A DNA stretch of 64,000 bases from Theropithecus gelada (GCF_003255815.1 NC_037674.1:2228753-2292752); one strand, 5' to 3'; positions 34,906 to 48,816 are shown, counted from the stretch's first letter. The notes: generated by a model from the sequence alone, not told the origin. Numbers and translations: made by a program.

Positions 34906-36543
34906 GATTTACTGACCCCTGACGTAAGTGATGCTTCTGGGGTCTTGGCATTTTCTTTTTCTTCTCCTAGGTAGTGTTACACAGTGCTACACAAATTGTT
35001 GAACTTTGTACTAAGGCACCAATTGTGTATTTATATTTTCTGAACTTTTATGTATGTGTGTCATATGTCGATATATATTTTTAAATGGCTGATAATTTTC
35101 CAGAATCAAATTTAACAAAAAGTATGCAAAGAATTGTAAAATCTACCAAAGAGAGAGAGAAAAAAGGATAACCTACAAAGTTGCAAGAATTAGTCTCTCA
35201 TGAAAAACAGGGAACCAAAGAAGATAATGAAAGACTATTTTTAAGATGCTGGAAGAAAAGTCCTTTTAAGCTAGAATTCTATATTTAGTAAAATTGCATT
35301 CAAATGTAAGAGCAAATGATGACTTTTAGATCATCAAGAATTCAGAATTTTTATCCTGACATACTCTCTCTGTGAAAATGAGGAGGAATTATATTTCAAC
35401 AAGAAAAAATAACATGAGGAAGAAACAGAACAGAAACAAATAATGAACAATGACATTAGTGAAAGATATTTTTCCTTAAATGAGTTGCTTTTCAACTTTG
35501 CGATCTAAATCCAGCAATAAAATGCCAGATTATAACATGGTGGAGGCAGAGGTAGGGGCGTGATTTCATACTGAGACTATTACCTTGTTTGGAAGGATAC
35601 GGACATTGATTAATTGTTTATTTTTTTCAAATACATATGCTAACAAATTATAGGCAACACTAAGGAAAGAAAGACAATGTATAACCTTCAATCAGTAGTT
35701 CAAAACTGAATAAGCAATTATGAAAAATGAAATAAGTAATGAACTGAAGTTTTTTATTTAATTCTAAAATATACTCCTTTGTGCATATTTCTGTTTCCTT
35801 TCAAAGGATCCAATTATATGAAAACAGCACCTGCCACTGAAACTACTTCACAAGCAATAATTTTCATTATTTTGAATGCAATAGCGAAATTCTTACCTGT
35901 TATCTGATTTGCATTTACTGAAATAGCTCTCAAAAGATTCAAAATGAATTTCTGAATAAGGTCTCTTTCACAAGTGAAAACTCTAAAATTAACAGGAACT
36001 CTACTAAAACCACTAAAGTTTCAATTTCAGAAATCAAAGAAGAGATCCTTTTGGCTTTTTGCTTTCTCCCGCATTGGTGCTGAAGTCAAGGGAAAAAGAC
36101 TGCAGAGTAAGCTGAACAGGAGCTATTCAAACTGTCTAGTGGCAGTGATAATTAATGGCCTACCCTGTTATCTTACAAAGCTGGTATGGAAAGCAAGTCA
36201 TGTTAATAGCCATATTAACAAAGTCTAAATGAAAATTTAAATATATTATCATCTGCTTTATATATATGTTATTACCTGCCAGAGGAATAAAAATTATGAG
36301 AACATAGGACCTCTTAAAGGAGCTATAATTTTTTTATAAATATTGAGAAAAATTGGGGAAACTTAAATATGCCACCACAAATGGTATGTTAAATGCATTT
36401 ATACAAGATACACACTTAATGGGATTATTTGGATATATGCATTTTTTAACAGCAAAATGTTTTTATAATATAATCAGTGAAAATAATCACTTTACCAAAC
36501 AAGATATGTAGAAGAATTCCATTCTTAAAAATATGTATTTTAC
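34906..36543. other. No gene seen; L1M/HAL1-like trace at 35090-35370
   Basis: 35255-35310 ('ctagaattctatatttagta') resembles ORF1-derived wording of older L1M or HAL1 elements on the plus strand. The remainder is unassigned AT-rich DNA. Confidence 0.4.
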
Positions 36544-36706
36544 AAAAAATTAGCTGGGTGTGGTGGCAGGCTTCTGTAGTCTCAGCTACTAAGGAGGCTG
36601 AGGCAGGAGAATGGCATGAACCTGGGAGGCGGAGCTTGCAGTGAGCCGAGATCACGCCACTGCACTCCAGCCTGGGCGACAGAGACTCTGTCTCAAAAAA
36701 AAAAAA
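36544..36706 (+). mobile_element. Alu, 5' truncated (right arm only)
   Basis: Begins at the linker, ends with a 12-base A tail. Direct repeats GTATTTTA at 36536-36543 and 36707-36714. Confidence 0.95.
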
Positions 36707-36873
36707 GTATTTTAATACAAAAGTATATTTATATCTATATCCATATCTATATGTACAGAGGGACAGGAAGGCCTGAAGCATGAACATAAATGCATGCATA
36801 TGATGCTACATTTTTGGTGTTGCATTCTTTAATTTTTGATTTTCCTAATTTTCTAATCCAATTAAGACATATT

Positions 36874-37029
36874 GCCGGGCGCGGTGGCTCACGCCTGTAA
36901 TCCCAGCTCTCAGGGAGGCAGAGGCGGGAGGATAGCTTGAGCCCAGGAGTTCGAGACCTGCCTGGGTAATATAGCGAGACCCCGTTCTCCACAAAAAGGA
37001 AAAAAAAAAAAAAAAAAGACAAAAAAAAA
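36874..37029 (+). pseudogene. BCYRN1: BC200 RNA retropseudogene
   Basis: The 5' domain has words that separate BC200 from ordinary Alu left monomers: CCCAGCTCTCAGGGAGG where Alu has a 'cactttggg' block, then GAGGATAGCTTGAG, GACCTGCCTGGG, ATATAGCGAGACC and CCGTTCTCC. The A-rich central domain follows with AAAAAGG and GAC inside A-runs, as in BC200. The unique C-rich 3' domain is absent. A 13-base direct repeat AAGACATATTGCC lies at 36864-36876 (sharing three bases with the element start) and 37028-37040, so this is an L1-mediated retrocopy. Relative to BC200 it lacks about two bases near 36920. Internal A- and B-box-like motifs remain (GTTCGAGACC near 36950); whether it is transcribed is unknown. 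Confidence 0.88.
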
Positions 37030-37040
37030 GACATATTGCC

Positions 37041-37649
37041 TGTGTACCAAAAAACAAAGGAAGGAGGGTATCCACTAAAAGAATAGTAAGAAAGACCATG
37101 GCAACTATCTCTATCCCATCTCTCTTCAAAATCCCAAACAAACAAAAATCGACTAACACATAATTATACAGATCAATAAGAAAAAGAAATGCAACTAAAA
37201 AAATTCCACAAAAATCGTAACTAGAAGGTTGGGAACACTAAAAACTCTAAAGTACTTGTAAGCCAAACATAAACACCAAATTCAGCAGAGCTGTAGCTGA
37301 AGCTTCCACTTGTAGGCATTTGGGGCAAACAAGAGGAATCTGATGAAACTCTGTGAAGGAGACAGAAAACAAAAGAGAGCCTAAAAGGGAACAGAAATCA
37401 CAGCCTGAAGGGCAGTCCTAGATCAGAGAATTGATTTCAGGGAGGACATTTAAAAGTCCATGGGGTCTGAGATAATAGTCCCAAACATGCATGCATTGCT
37501 TCTGGAGGTAGGAAATGGATAAAAATGTTGAAAAGGAAGATGAGCCCTGTGGGTACTGGGTGGTAAAGAAGAACAGTTTAAGAATGTGACAGACAAAAGA
37601 AAAAATAGAAAGGACTCACAGTCCATTCCTTCCTGTGCAGGCAAGAGTT
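37041..37649. other. No gene seen; unassigned
   Basis: A-rich, no repeat family supported. Confidence 0.4.
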
Positions 37650-38200
37650 AACTCAACAGACCTAGGTTGTTCAAACCTTGCACATTCTCACTGGCCCCCA
37701 CCCCAAAAAGCAAAACAAAACAAAACCCTGTTTTAAGAACTGGCCCTTGGCTATATCCTTGCAGATAAGCTCTGAGCCCTAGGAATATTTGGCCTAATAA
37801 GAGTGATTTGGTATGCTTGAGGCCTTGTGCCACACTGTGTAAGTCTGATCAGGTATTTTATGCTAATAACTGTGGCTTTCGGGCGATTGTCTGTTTTTGC
37901 TCTGGGGGGCTGGAGTCTGGGTAGCAGAGATATGTAATGCAGTTGCTGCATGGCTACATGACTAACCTCCAGTAACAACCCTGAACTCAAGGCTCAGGTG
38001 AAGTTCCCTGGTCAGTACACTTTGTACCGGCTGTCACCCATCATTGCTGGAATAGTTAGCTGCATCAGCACGCCTTTACTGGAAAGGACACCTGAAAGCT
38101 TGCACTCGATTTCTCTTGGACTTTTCCTCAAGCATCTTTTCCCTGTGTTAATTTTAAACTATAATTTTGCTTTATTAAACTGTAACAAACATGTGGCTAG
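37650..38200 (+). mobile_element. ERVL-type LTR
   Basis: Late blocks 'gaactcaaggctcaggtgaa', 'gaaagcttgcactcgatttc', 'tcttggacttttcctcaagc' and a final 'gctttattaaactgtaac' match an ancient ERVL LTR layout. The family is not certain. Confidence 0.6.
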
Positions 38201-41195
38201 ACTAAGAAGAGAGAAGACGATAAATAAATGAAATCAGAAATAAAAGAGAAGACAATATAACTGATACCACAGAAATTTAAAGGATCATAAGAAATGACTA
38301 AGAACAATTACATGCCAAAAAACAGATAACATAGAAGAAAGAAATACATTTCTGAATGCATACAACCACCAAGACTGTACCATAAAGTAGAAAATCTGAA
38401 CAGAACAATAATGGGTAAAAAGATTGAATCAACAAAGTCTCCAATTTAAAAAAAGCCCCAGACCTGATGAGTTTACTGCTGAATTCTACCAAACATTTAA
38501 GGAAGAACTAATACCAATCTTTCTCAAACTCTTCCAAAAAATCAAAGAGGAAATAATTTCAAACTCTTTTTACAAGACCATCTTTACCCTGATATCAAAG
38601 CCAGAAAAGAGCATTACAAAAAAAGAAAATTATAGGCCAATATCCTTGATGAATGTAGATGCAAAAATCCTCAACAACAAAATGCCAGCAAACTGAATTC
38701 AACAACACATTAAAAAGATCATTCACCGTGATCAAGTGGGTTCATCCTAAGGATGCAAGGATGATTCAACATATGCAAATCAATAAGCATAATATATCAT
38801 ATTAATAAAATCCAGGACAAAAACCATATGATCATCTCACTAGATGCAGAAGAAGCATTTGACAAGTATCAACATCCTTTCAGGATAAGTACTTTCAACA
38901 AATTAGGAATAGAAGGAATGTGCTTCAACATAATAAAGGCCATATATGATAAACCAACAGCTGACATTATATTCAATGGTAAAAAGTTGGTACCCTTTAA
39001 GATATAGAACAAGAGGATGCCTACTTTCAAGACTTTTATTCAACATAGTATTAGAAGTTTTTGGCAGAGCAATTAGGCGAGAAAAAGAAATAAAAGGCAT
39101 CCAAATAGAAAAGGAAGAAGTGAAATTATCATGGCTGACACATAATCTTTTATTTAGAGACCCCTGAAGAATTCCTCAAAAAACTGTTAGAACTAATAAA
39201 AAATATAGTGAAGTTGCAGGATATAAATTCAACACATAAAAATCAGTAATGTTTCTATATACTAAAGACAAATGATCTGAAAAGATAATAAAGAGAACAA
39301 TCCCATTTACAATAGCTGCAAATAAAATAGTTATGAATAAATTTAACCAAGAAGGTGAAAGACCAATACATTGAAAAGTATAAAACAGTAATTGAAGAAA
39401 TTGAAGAAGACACAAATAAATGGAAAGTATTCCATGTTCATGTATTGGAAGAATTAATATTGGTAAATTGTCCATAGTATCCAAAGTAATCTACAGAGTT
39501 AATGCAATCTCCATGAAAGTTCCAATGTAACTTTTCATAGAAATAAAAATATCCTATAATCCGTATGGAACAGCAAAAACCCTGACTAGCCAAGATAATC
39601 TTGAGCAGAAAGAACGAAGCTGGAGGTATCATACTACCTTATTTAAAATTGTATTACAGAGTGATTGTAATTGAAAGAACATGATACTAGCATTAAACTA
39701 GACACATCAACCAATGGAACAGAATAGAGAGCCCAGAAATGAACCCACACTTGTGAAGTCAATTGATTTTCAACAAAGGTGCCAAGAATATGTGATAGAA
39801 AAAGAACAGTCTCTTCAATAAATGGTATTGGGAAAACTGCACATCTATATGCAGAAGAATGAAATTGGATCCTTATCTCATACCCTATATTTGAATAACT
39901 CAAAATGGATTAAAGACTTAACATAAATACCTGAAACTGTAAAACTACTAGAAGAAAACATGAGGAAAAAGCTATACAACATTGGTCTGGGCAATGAGTT
40001 TTTAGATTTGACCTCAAAAGTACAAGTAGCAAAAGCAAAAAATAGACAAATGAAATTACATCAAAACAAAAAGATTCTGTACAACAACAAAAAAAAAAAC
40101 AGAATGAAGAGACCATCTATGAATTTGAAGAAAATATTTGCAAGTCATACATCTAATAAAAAATCCAAACATATAAAGAATGCAAACAACTGTATAGAAA
40201 TAAAGAAAACCCAACTTAAAAAGTGGGCAAGTGATCTGAACAGGTATTTCCCAAAAGAAGACATCTAAATGGCCAACAGATATATGAAAAATGCTCAACA
40301 TCATTAATAATTAAGGAAATACAAATTAAAACCACAATGAGATATTTCCTTACACTTGTCGGAATGGCTGTTATCCAAAAGACAAAAGATAAGGAATGTT
40401 GACAACAATATGGGGAAGAGGGAGCTCTTGGACACTGTTGATAGAATATAAACTAGTATAGCCATTACTGAAAACAGTAGGGAGGTTCCTCAAAAAGATA
40501 AAACTAGAACTACTATATGATCCAGCAATCCCACTTTCGGGTGTTGAACCAGAAGATTTGAAATCAGCATGTTGAAGGTATTTCTGCATTCCCATTTTCA
40601 TTGTAGCATTATTCAAAATAGCTAAGTTAGGAATCAACCTCTGTCTATCCCCAGGTGAATGGATAAAAACAAGGTGGTATATATACATAATGGAATACTA
40701 TTCACCCTTAAAAAAGAAATAAATTGTGTCATTTGCAATAACATAGATGGAACTGGAGAACATTATGCTAAGGGAAATAAGCCAGGCACAGAAAGACAAA
40801 TACCCATTGCTTTCACTTACATGTGGAGTCTAAAACAATCAACCTCACACAAGCAGAGAGTAGAATGGTTGTCACCCGAGGCTGGGGGTAGCAGGAATAG
40901 GGAGATATTGGTCAAAGGGTACAAAACTTCAGTTAGAAAAGAGAAATAACTGGTTTTTGTTGAGATTTATTGTGTGTAGTGTGGTAAATGTAGCTAATAA
41001 TAGTGTATCCTACCTTACAAAATTGCTAAGAGAATACATTTCAAAAGTTCTTACTGCAAACAATGGTAAGTATTTGAGGTGATAGATATGTTAATTAGCT
41101 TAATTCAATTATTCGACATTATAGTCATGAATCATAACATCACTTTGTACCTCATAAATATATACAACCATAATCTGTCAATTTTCAATTTCAGA
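38201..41195 (+). mobile_element. L1 (L1MA/L1PB-type), 5'-truncated
   Basis: Starts within ORF2 upstream of the reverse transcriptase domain and runs to the 3' UTR near 41195. Many stops and frameshifts. The late ORF2 frame at 39960-40268 and the 3' UTR text ('gaggctgggggtagcaggaa') fix the strand. Confidence 0.88.
38424..39167 (+). pseudogene. L1 ORF2 reverse transcriptase remnant
   Basis: Two frames preserve RT pieces: 38424-38696 with PDEFTAEFYQTF and NYRPISLMN, and 38946-39167 with LLFNIVLEVFGRAIRREKE. The catalytic aspartate pair expected soon after KLSW is lost: the DNA has a short frame-disturbing change and reads THNLL where an ADDM-type motif belongs. So the domain is dead by sequence. 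Confidence 0.8.
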
Positions 41196-41770
41196 AAATA
41201 AGGGGGAGTAAAAAGCATCAGAGACAAAAGAGTTGAAATAGAAAATGGGTACAGGAGCTCCTGCCTTCTTATAATTGCAATCCCTGAATATCAAAAACAA
41301 AAAGATAGAATAGAACCAGTATTTAAAACTATAATCCAAGGTCATTTTTAGAAAGAAGAAAGAGGTCTGGAGTCAACATACTGAAAAGAGCTTCAAGGTA
41401 CGTGGAAAAACTAACTCAGACGATTAACTGTAAGACATGTTTTAAAATGCTCAGACTTTAAAATGAAGAAGAAAAGAAATCTCAGGGCCGCCAGGAAAAA
41501 GACCAAATAACCTACAAAGATAGAAGAGGCAGGCGCCAGATGTTCCAAAAGCAACACACAACTCAAGGCAATAAAGGTGAAGCATTTTTAAGACACCCCA
41601 GAAAATAAAGTGTGAACAAAGGATTTATATCCAGTCAAGCTTTCTTTTAAACAGTAAGGCTATAGAAGAAAGGTTTTAAATAGGTAGGCGCTCAGAGAAT
41701 ACTGAACTCATGAACCCCCTCTCCAAGGAGCCGAGTTCATCCAGCCAAAGCATGGCTGGAGAAACTTTGT
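41196..41770 (+). mobile_element. HAL1/L1M-like fragment
   Basis: 'ggatttatatccagtcaagc' and the following 'aggcgctcagagaatactga' resemble HAL1/L1M ORF1-end wording. Diverged. Confidence 0.45.
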
Positions 41771-43769
41771 CAAAAGGACTGTTAACTATGAGATGCTTAA
41801 AGGGTGCTCTTTTCATCTTTGTACTTCCAGCCCTGAGATTAGCACCTGGACAGGGTAGTTAATCCCACTTTTACTGTACAACGGAGGTTTTAAGAGGAAA
41901 GAAAGAAATATGTAAACCCTTTCCTATGTGGGATTTTACTAGGCTTAGCTGTGGATGTGATAAGACCTGGCTATTGGAGAAATACGTAAAAGAGGAAGAT
42001 AGGAAATGAATTCACAGGAAACTGACCTAACCATGGAGCCAACAGCAACAGTAAGCAGTGTGGGCGGCCAGCAACGCTGGGTCCAGGTCAGTACCAAGAT
42101 TCCTTGGCAGCTAAAATACCAGGAGAAAGAAGAATCTGATTCAGGCAACAATTGGTCCACGTTCTTAAAGGCGAAGTCGGCTGCAGCTGAGTAGCTGCTG
42201 CTCCTTCAAACGGGCAGGGCCTTTCCCCTTTGCCAGAGAGCCCACTACTCACTCCTGCATCCCTAATACAAGGCTGCACGCCAGCTCACGTGTGTCACTC
42301 TTCTTTCCCAGTTCTTCCGACGCTTCTCTGATGTGAGTTCTGTCCCTGGCACCTGTACACGCCTGAGGAGAGCTCAAAACCCTTATTAAAATGAAGAAGG
42401 TTCCACTTGTACAGAGCTAGTAACCAGCTTACTCTTACGTCAGTGTGCCGAGGTTTCATACGGCTTTTAAAGCAGTGATATGGTGTGTAACTGAAGTCAA
42501 AGACTCGACACATTCTCAAAGAGAATTAAAGAGATTAAACTTTAGTTCTATTATCTTTCTGGGAATTGTAAAGCAGTTCATTCAGTAAAAAAAAAAAAAA
42601 AAAAAAACTGATAAAGCATAGCTCTTGAAGTTCATCCAAAGCTTTTGACACTTCTAGTTCCCTTTTTAGAGGTATCACTATCATCAATATGATATGAATC
42701 CTTTCACACCGTTCTCTAAACACATGCACACACTCACATACGTATATATAGTGTGTCTATATATATGTATATAATATGTATATATCCCCTCTGAAAATAT
42801 ACAGTATAACATCCATACGCATACCTTTTACTAACACAATGTTCAACAAAAACCTCATGAAAAAAAGAGAGTACATGCAGTTCAAAACACAGGCAAAATT
42901 AAATAAAGTGTTTAGGGATACACGCTTAGGCCGTAAAACAAAAAAGAACAAGAAAGTCATTACCAGAAAATCAGGATAGCAGTTAACTTTTAGCAGAAAT
43001 AGGTGAGGGGCTGGTGGGGGGTGGAGGAGTAATCGATAGTAAACACTGGTGGTTTCCAGGTTGGTGGCAATATTCTGTACCATGAGCTGGGAAGTGCTCC
43101 CACAGGTGTTGACTTTGTGATAATTAGAACAATGTTAGTACAACAGCTACCTTTATTTTGAACACTTTATTGTATATAGGATATATAAAGAGTAAGAATG
43201 GTGCAATTGTAAAGAGCCCTGCTAACAAAAAGCAGCCAGGGGACACGCCTTCTCAGACAGGGCCTTCCCCACTGGCAGACTCTGGGCAGATGGCCAGGAA
43301 GTCCCGGGAAGGGGATCCTGCCACAAGTGCCCAGCCCAGGAAGCGTTGCCTCCTGCCAGTGGCAGAATTAAGACTTCCCTCCCCCATGGAGAGACACCAG
43401 GTGGCCAGGAAGTGCTGGCACAGAAATTTCAGCCACAGCAATCACCCAAGAGAGCCTCTGGAAAGCCTCTGTCCCCTGGCCTGAGACTCCACTCGCTCCC
43501 ACAGGGACACTGGGCGGTGAGCAGCACTGCAGTGGGAATCCCACTGGAGCAAGTGGCCTCAGAAGTCATTTATTCCCTCAGGCCAGAGACTCCCTTCTTC
43601 TCCAGGAAGTCCTGCCTGGGAAGGGCTCTCCGTGACTTCAGGAAGCACCAGGGGAGCCCATGGGAGCCACAGCAGCACCACATAAACCAAGCCAACTGGA
43701 ATAGCACGGGAAAGGCTTTGAAAATGTTACTTTCACTGGAACCACGGCCCACAAAAATAGGCCGCGACC
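41771..43769. other. No gene seen; simple repeats inside
   Basis: A-run 42587-42607 and a TA/GT patch 42741-42785. 43200-43769 is GC-richer and could be an L1M 5' UTR for the ORF1 fragment that follows, but I cannot prove it. The long frame at 43346-43786 has no family. Confidence 0.4.
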
Positions 43770-44450
43770 TCTGTACTGAACAGTGAGTGAGACTGCCTGC
43801 CAGTGAAGAAGCTAAGATAGCATCTATGATCTCAAAATATAAAATCTCAAATGCCAGGACACAATTAAAGATCACTTGTCATGCCAAAAGCCAGGAAAGT
43901 CACAACCGGAATAAGAAGACAATCAGCTGATATCAGCAATAAGATGACTTAGAAGCTGGAATTATCTGGCAAGGAATTTAAAGTAGCCAACATAAAATGC
44001 TTCAATAAGCAATTACAAAATTATCTTGGGGCAAATTTTAAAAATAAGAATTTGTCAGCAGAGAAATAGAAGTCATAAAAAAGAACCAAGTGGAAATTAT
44101 AGAACTGAAGAATTTAATAATGTTTTGGCAGATGTGCTCAAAAGTAGACTGGAGATGACAGTATATATGAAAAAAGATCAAAAGATTCACCCAATCTGAA
44201 CAAAAGAAAGACTGGGAAAAAAGGTGTAGAGCCTCTGGGCTTGTCAGATAATAATAAATATCCCAGCATTTGTATCATTGGAATTGCAGAAGAAAAGAAT
44301 AAGAGTAGAACTGAAAGAATATTTAAAGAAATAATAGCTGAAAACTCCCCAAATTTGGTAAAAGACATAAACCTAGAAACTCAAGAAGCTTAGAGAATCC
44401 CAAATAGGATAAATCCAATGAAATCGATATAAAAACACATCATAATTTAG
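43770..44450 (+). mobile_element. L1M ORF1-region fragment
   Basis: Matches L1M ORF1 order: 'gaagctggaattatctggca', 'aatgcttcaataagcaatta', 'gactggagatgacagtatat', 'gaaaactccccaaatttggt'. Frames are broken. Confidence 0.8.
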
Positions 44451-44612
44451 ACTTCAGCTCATTTTTAATTCAATTGTTTCCTTATTGTTAATTTTGAGGA
44501 TACTTTATTTATTCCGGATACAAGACCTTTGTCAGATATGTGATTAGCAAACACATTCTCCAAGGCCGTGCCTTGTCTTCTTATTCTCTTAACAGTATTT
44601 TTGGCAGTGGAA

Positions 44613-45280
44613 ACTTTTTTTTTTAACTTTTATTTTAGGTTCAGGGGTACATGTGCAGGTTTGTTATATAGGTAAATTCGTGTCATGGGGGTTTGTTATA
44701 CAGATTATTTCATCACCCAGGTACTAAGCCTAGTACTCATTAGTTATTTTTTTCTGTTCCTCTCCCTCTTCCCATCTTCCACCTTCATCACTAGACCCCA
44801 GTGTTTGTGTTTTCCCTCTTGTGTCCATGTGCTCTCATCATTTAGCTCCCACTTATAAGTGAGAACATGTGGTATTTGCTTTTCTGTTCCTGCCTCAGTT
44901 TGCTGAGAATAATGACCTCCAGTTCCATCCATGTTCCTGCAAAAGATATGATCTTGTTCTTTTTTATGATGGCATAGTATTATATGGTGTACATGTACCA
45001 AATTTTCTTTATCCAATCTATCATTGTTGGGCATTTAGACTGATTCCATGTTTTTGCTATTATGAATAGCACTGCAATGAACATTCGTGTGCATGTGTCT
45101 TTATGACAGAAGGATTTATATCCCTTTGGGTATGTACCTAGTAATGGGAAGGCTGGGTTGAATGGTAGTCCTGTTTTTAACTCTTTGAGGAATCACCACA
45201 CTGCTTTCCACAATGGCTGAATTAATTTACACTCCCATAAACAGTGTATAAGCCTTCTCTTTTCTCCACAATCTGGAAAA
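44613..45280 (-). mobile_element. L1PA/L1PB-type 3' end, inserted in the L1M
   Basis: Starts with a T-run and 'ggttcaggggtacatgtgca', the reversed primate L1 3' UTR, and ends in late ORF2. The frame 44744-45034 is an ORF2 C-terminal relic. GGAAA flanks both ends. Confidence 0.9.
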
Positions 45281-48200
45281 GTTTTTAATTTTAGTAAAGT
45301 CTAATTGATTAATTTTTTCTTTCATGGGTTATGCATTTGTTGTCTAATCTAAAAACTTGTCACCAAACACAAGGTCATACTAATTTTCTCCTGTATTTTC
45401 TTCAACAAATTTTACAGCTTTCAATTTTAATTTAGGTCTATAATCCATCTTGGGTGATTTTTGTGTAAGGTATAGGGTCCACGTCAGAGCTCATATTTTT
45501 GTATATGGACAATTTCCCTAACACCACTTGTTGAAAACACTGTCCTTTCCATTGAAGTGCTCTAGCACCCTTCTAAAAAGATCAGTTAACTGTATTTATG
45601 TGGGTCTGTTTGCACAGGCCCCGTTATGTTCAGTTGATAAACATGTCTATTTTTATAACAATACCCTGCTGTCCTTATTACTGTGGCTTTACAGTAAGTA
45701 TTGAAATCGAGTAATGTGAATCCTCCAACTTTCTTCCTTTCTTTAAACGTTATGTTGGTTATTCAATTCATCGAGAGATGTGGGCTATTCAGGTTGTCTA
45801 TTTCCATGCGAGTCTGGTAGTTTGCATCGTTTAGGGAAGTGGTCCCTTTTACCTAAATTATCATTATGGGATGAAAGTTGTTGATAGCTTTTATTATTAT
45901 TTTAATTATTATTCTTCTAATAACTGGAATCAGTAGTAATTGGTAATTAATGCCTTCTCTGTTTTCCTTCTTGATTAGTCCGGGTAAAGAACTGTCAATT
46001 TTATTGATCTTTTCAACCATCTTTTGGTTTCATGGAATTTCTCGATTGCTTTTGTTTTCAAGTTTTTTGATTTTTAACTCTAATATTTATTATTTAGTTC
46101 CTTCTGCTTCTTTTAGGTTTAATTTGATCTTTTTTGTCTCTTATTACTAAGGTAGAAGCTTGGATTATTTATTTTAGATCTCTGTTTTCTAATATATGCC
46201 CTTAATGCTACAAATCCCTTCTAATCACGGTCTAAGCTGCATTTTATCAATTTTGATAAGCTACATTTTCATTTTCATTTAGTTCAAAATATTTTTTAAA
46301 ATTTCTCTTGATACCCCTTCGACTCATAGATTTTTTAACTTCCTAGAATTTGGGAATTTTCCAGATATCTTTCTGGTGTGGATTTCTAGTTTAATTCTAT
46401 TGAGCTCTTAGATTGTACTTTGTATGATTTCTGTTGTTTTTAATGCATTAAGGTGTGTTTTAAACTCAGAGTATGGTCCATCTCGGTGAATGTCCTAGGT
46501 GCACTTGTAAAGAATATATATGCTGCTGATGTTGAAAGAAGTTTCTATAAATGTCAGTGAGATCAAGTTGATTGATAGTACTATTCAGATCATTTACATC
46601 CTCACTCATTTTCTGCTTTCTTGATTTATCAGTGACTGAAGTCTCCAAATATAATTGTGAAATGGTCTGTTTTTCTTTTTAGTTGTACAAGTTTTTGCCT
46701 CATATATTTTGGTGCTTGTTTTTAGGTGCATACACTTTAGGACTGTTATGTCTTCTTGCAGAATTGATCTCATTTATGATTATGTAATGTCACTCTTCAT
46801 CCCTGATAATCTTCATTGTTCTAAACTCAGCTGTGTCTTAAAGCAGTATAACTATTCTGGCTTTCTTTTGATTAATGTTGGCATAGTATATGTTCCTCAA
46901 TTCACTTACTTGTAACCTGTTTGAGTTTTACATTTAATGTGAGTTTTCTTAAGCAGTACATGTTGGGTCTTTTTTATATATCCAATCTGACAATTTCTGT
47001 CCTTTATCTGGTATATTTTCACCATTAACGTTTAAAGTAGTAATGAATATAGTTGGATTAAAACCTGAATCTTAGTAATTGTTTTGTATTACATTGTTCT
47101 TTTTTCTTCTCCCCATTTTTCTGCCTTTAGGGGTTTAAATTGCATATTTTATATAGTTTCATTTTGCCTCCTTTCTTTATATGTCAATGATACTTTCTTT
47201 ATAAATGTCTTGCATTGATTGTTCCAGGGTTTATAGCATACATTTTAAAATAATCTAAGTCCACCTTCAAATAGCATTATTTCATGTGTAGTGCTAGTGC
47301 CTTAAAACAGAGCATTTCCAATTTCCCTTCCATCCCTTATGAAGTTATTCATTTCACTTACCTATATGCTGTCAACTTTAATATGTTAGTATTATTGCCT
47401 CAAACAGACAGTTATCTTCTAGCTCAATTAAGAATAGAGAAATGAAATAATTTATTTTACCTCCATTTCTTTCCTTTGATACTTTCCCTCTATTGTGAGA
47501 AGAAGTTTCTGACCTATATCATTTTCCTTCTGCCTGAAGACATTTTAACATCTGTTATATGGCAGGTCTACTCTCAGTGAACTGGATCAGATTTTCTTTG
47601 CTGAGAAATATTTTTCCTTCGCTTTTAATAAAAAATAAGATATAACATTTATTGGATATCAAATCCCATATTGGCAGGGTTTTTATTTTCTTAAACATTT
47701 TACTCCAATCTTTTCTTCCTTGGATGGTGTCTGCTGTTATTCGTATTCTTGTTCCTCTGTAGACAGGGTGTTTTGTCCTTTGTCTTCTTTCAAAATTTTG
47801 TCTATTTCTTTATGGCTTGAATATGTATTTTCTAGTTTTTTAAAAAAATTGTGAACTCTGCTTGTTATTCTGTGAGCTTCCTGAATCTGTGATGTGGTAC
47901 CTGTCATTGATTTTGAAACTCCTTCGTCATAATTTCTTCAAAGATTTCTTCTGCCCCATTCTGTTTCTGCTCCTTCTGCTGCTCCAAAAATGTGCATGTC
48001 ACACCTTTTCATATTGTGCCACAGCGCTGGGAAGTTTTCTTTTGTTATTTGTATTTGTGTGTGTGTGTGTGTTTGTGTATGTTTCCATTTGTGAACTTTC
48101 TATTGACCTATCTTCAAGTTCACTGATTTTTTTCTTCAGCTGTGTTGAGTCTGCAGATGAGCCTGTCAAAGTTATTCTTCATTTCTATTACTTTTGATTC

Positions 48201-48770
48201 CTAGCATTTCTTTTTGATTTCTATAGCTTCCATCTCTCTGCTACCACTCCTATCACGTCTTTTATGTTATTTACTTTTTCCATTAGTACCTTTACCATAT
48301 TAGTCCTTGTCTTAGTTCATTTAGTGTTGCTATAAAGAAATAGCTGAGGCCAGGTAATTTATAAAGAGGCCTATTTGGCCCATGGTTCTGCAGGTTGAAC
48401 AAGAAGCATGACACCAGCATCTGCTTCTGGCAAGGCCTCAGGCTGCTTCCACTCATGGTGGAAGGCAAATAGAAACTGGTCTATCTGGAGATCACCTGGT
48501 ATGGGAGGGAGAGGTGCCAGGCTATTTTTTTAATTTTTAATTTTTTGCAGGTACATAGTAGGTGTATATATTTATGGCGTACCTGAGATATTTTGATATA
48601 CGCATACAATGTGTAATTATCACATCAGTGTAAATAGGCTATCCACCACCTGAAGCATTTATCCTTTGTGTTACAAACAATTGAATTATACTCTTTCAGT
48701 TATTTAAAAATATATAATTATTATTATTGACTATAGTCACCTCATTGTGCTACTAAATACTAGATCTTAT

Positions 48771-48778
<8 letters not shown>

Positions 48779-48801
<23 letters not shown>
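48779..48801. repeat. (TA)n at an Alu tail
   Basis: About 11 TA units between L1 sequence and the Alu T-run. Confidence 0.95.

Positions 48802-48816
<15 letters not shown>

Noticed and set aside
36874..37029. Ordinary Alu left monomer (FLAM)
   Set aside because: The diagnostic words and the A-rich domain fit BC200 better than FLAM, so I called it a BC200 retrocopy.
38946..39167. Possibly functional reverse transcriptase
   Set aside because: The catalytic aspartate motif is destroyed and stops or frameshifts occur on both sides.
43158..43875. Frames of 108, 146 and 101 codons
   Set aside because: Mutually overlapping on both strands, no family; probably an L1M 5' UTR or other noncoding DNA.
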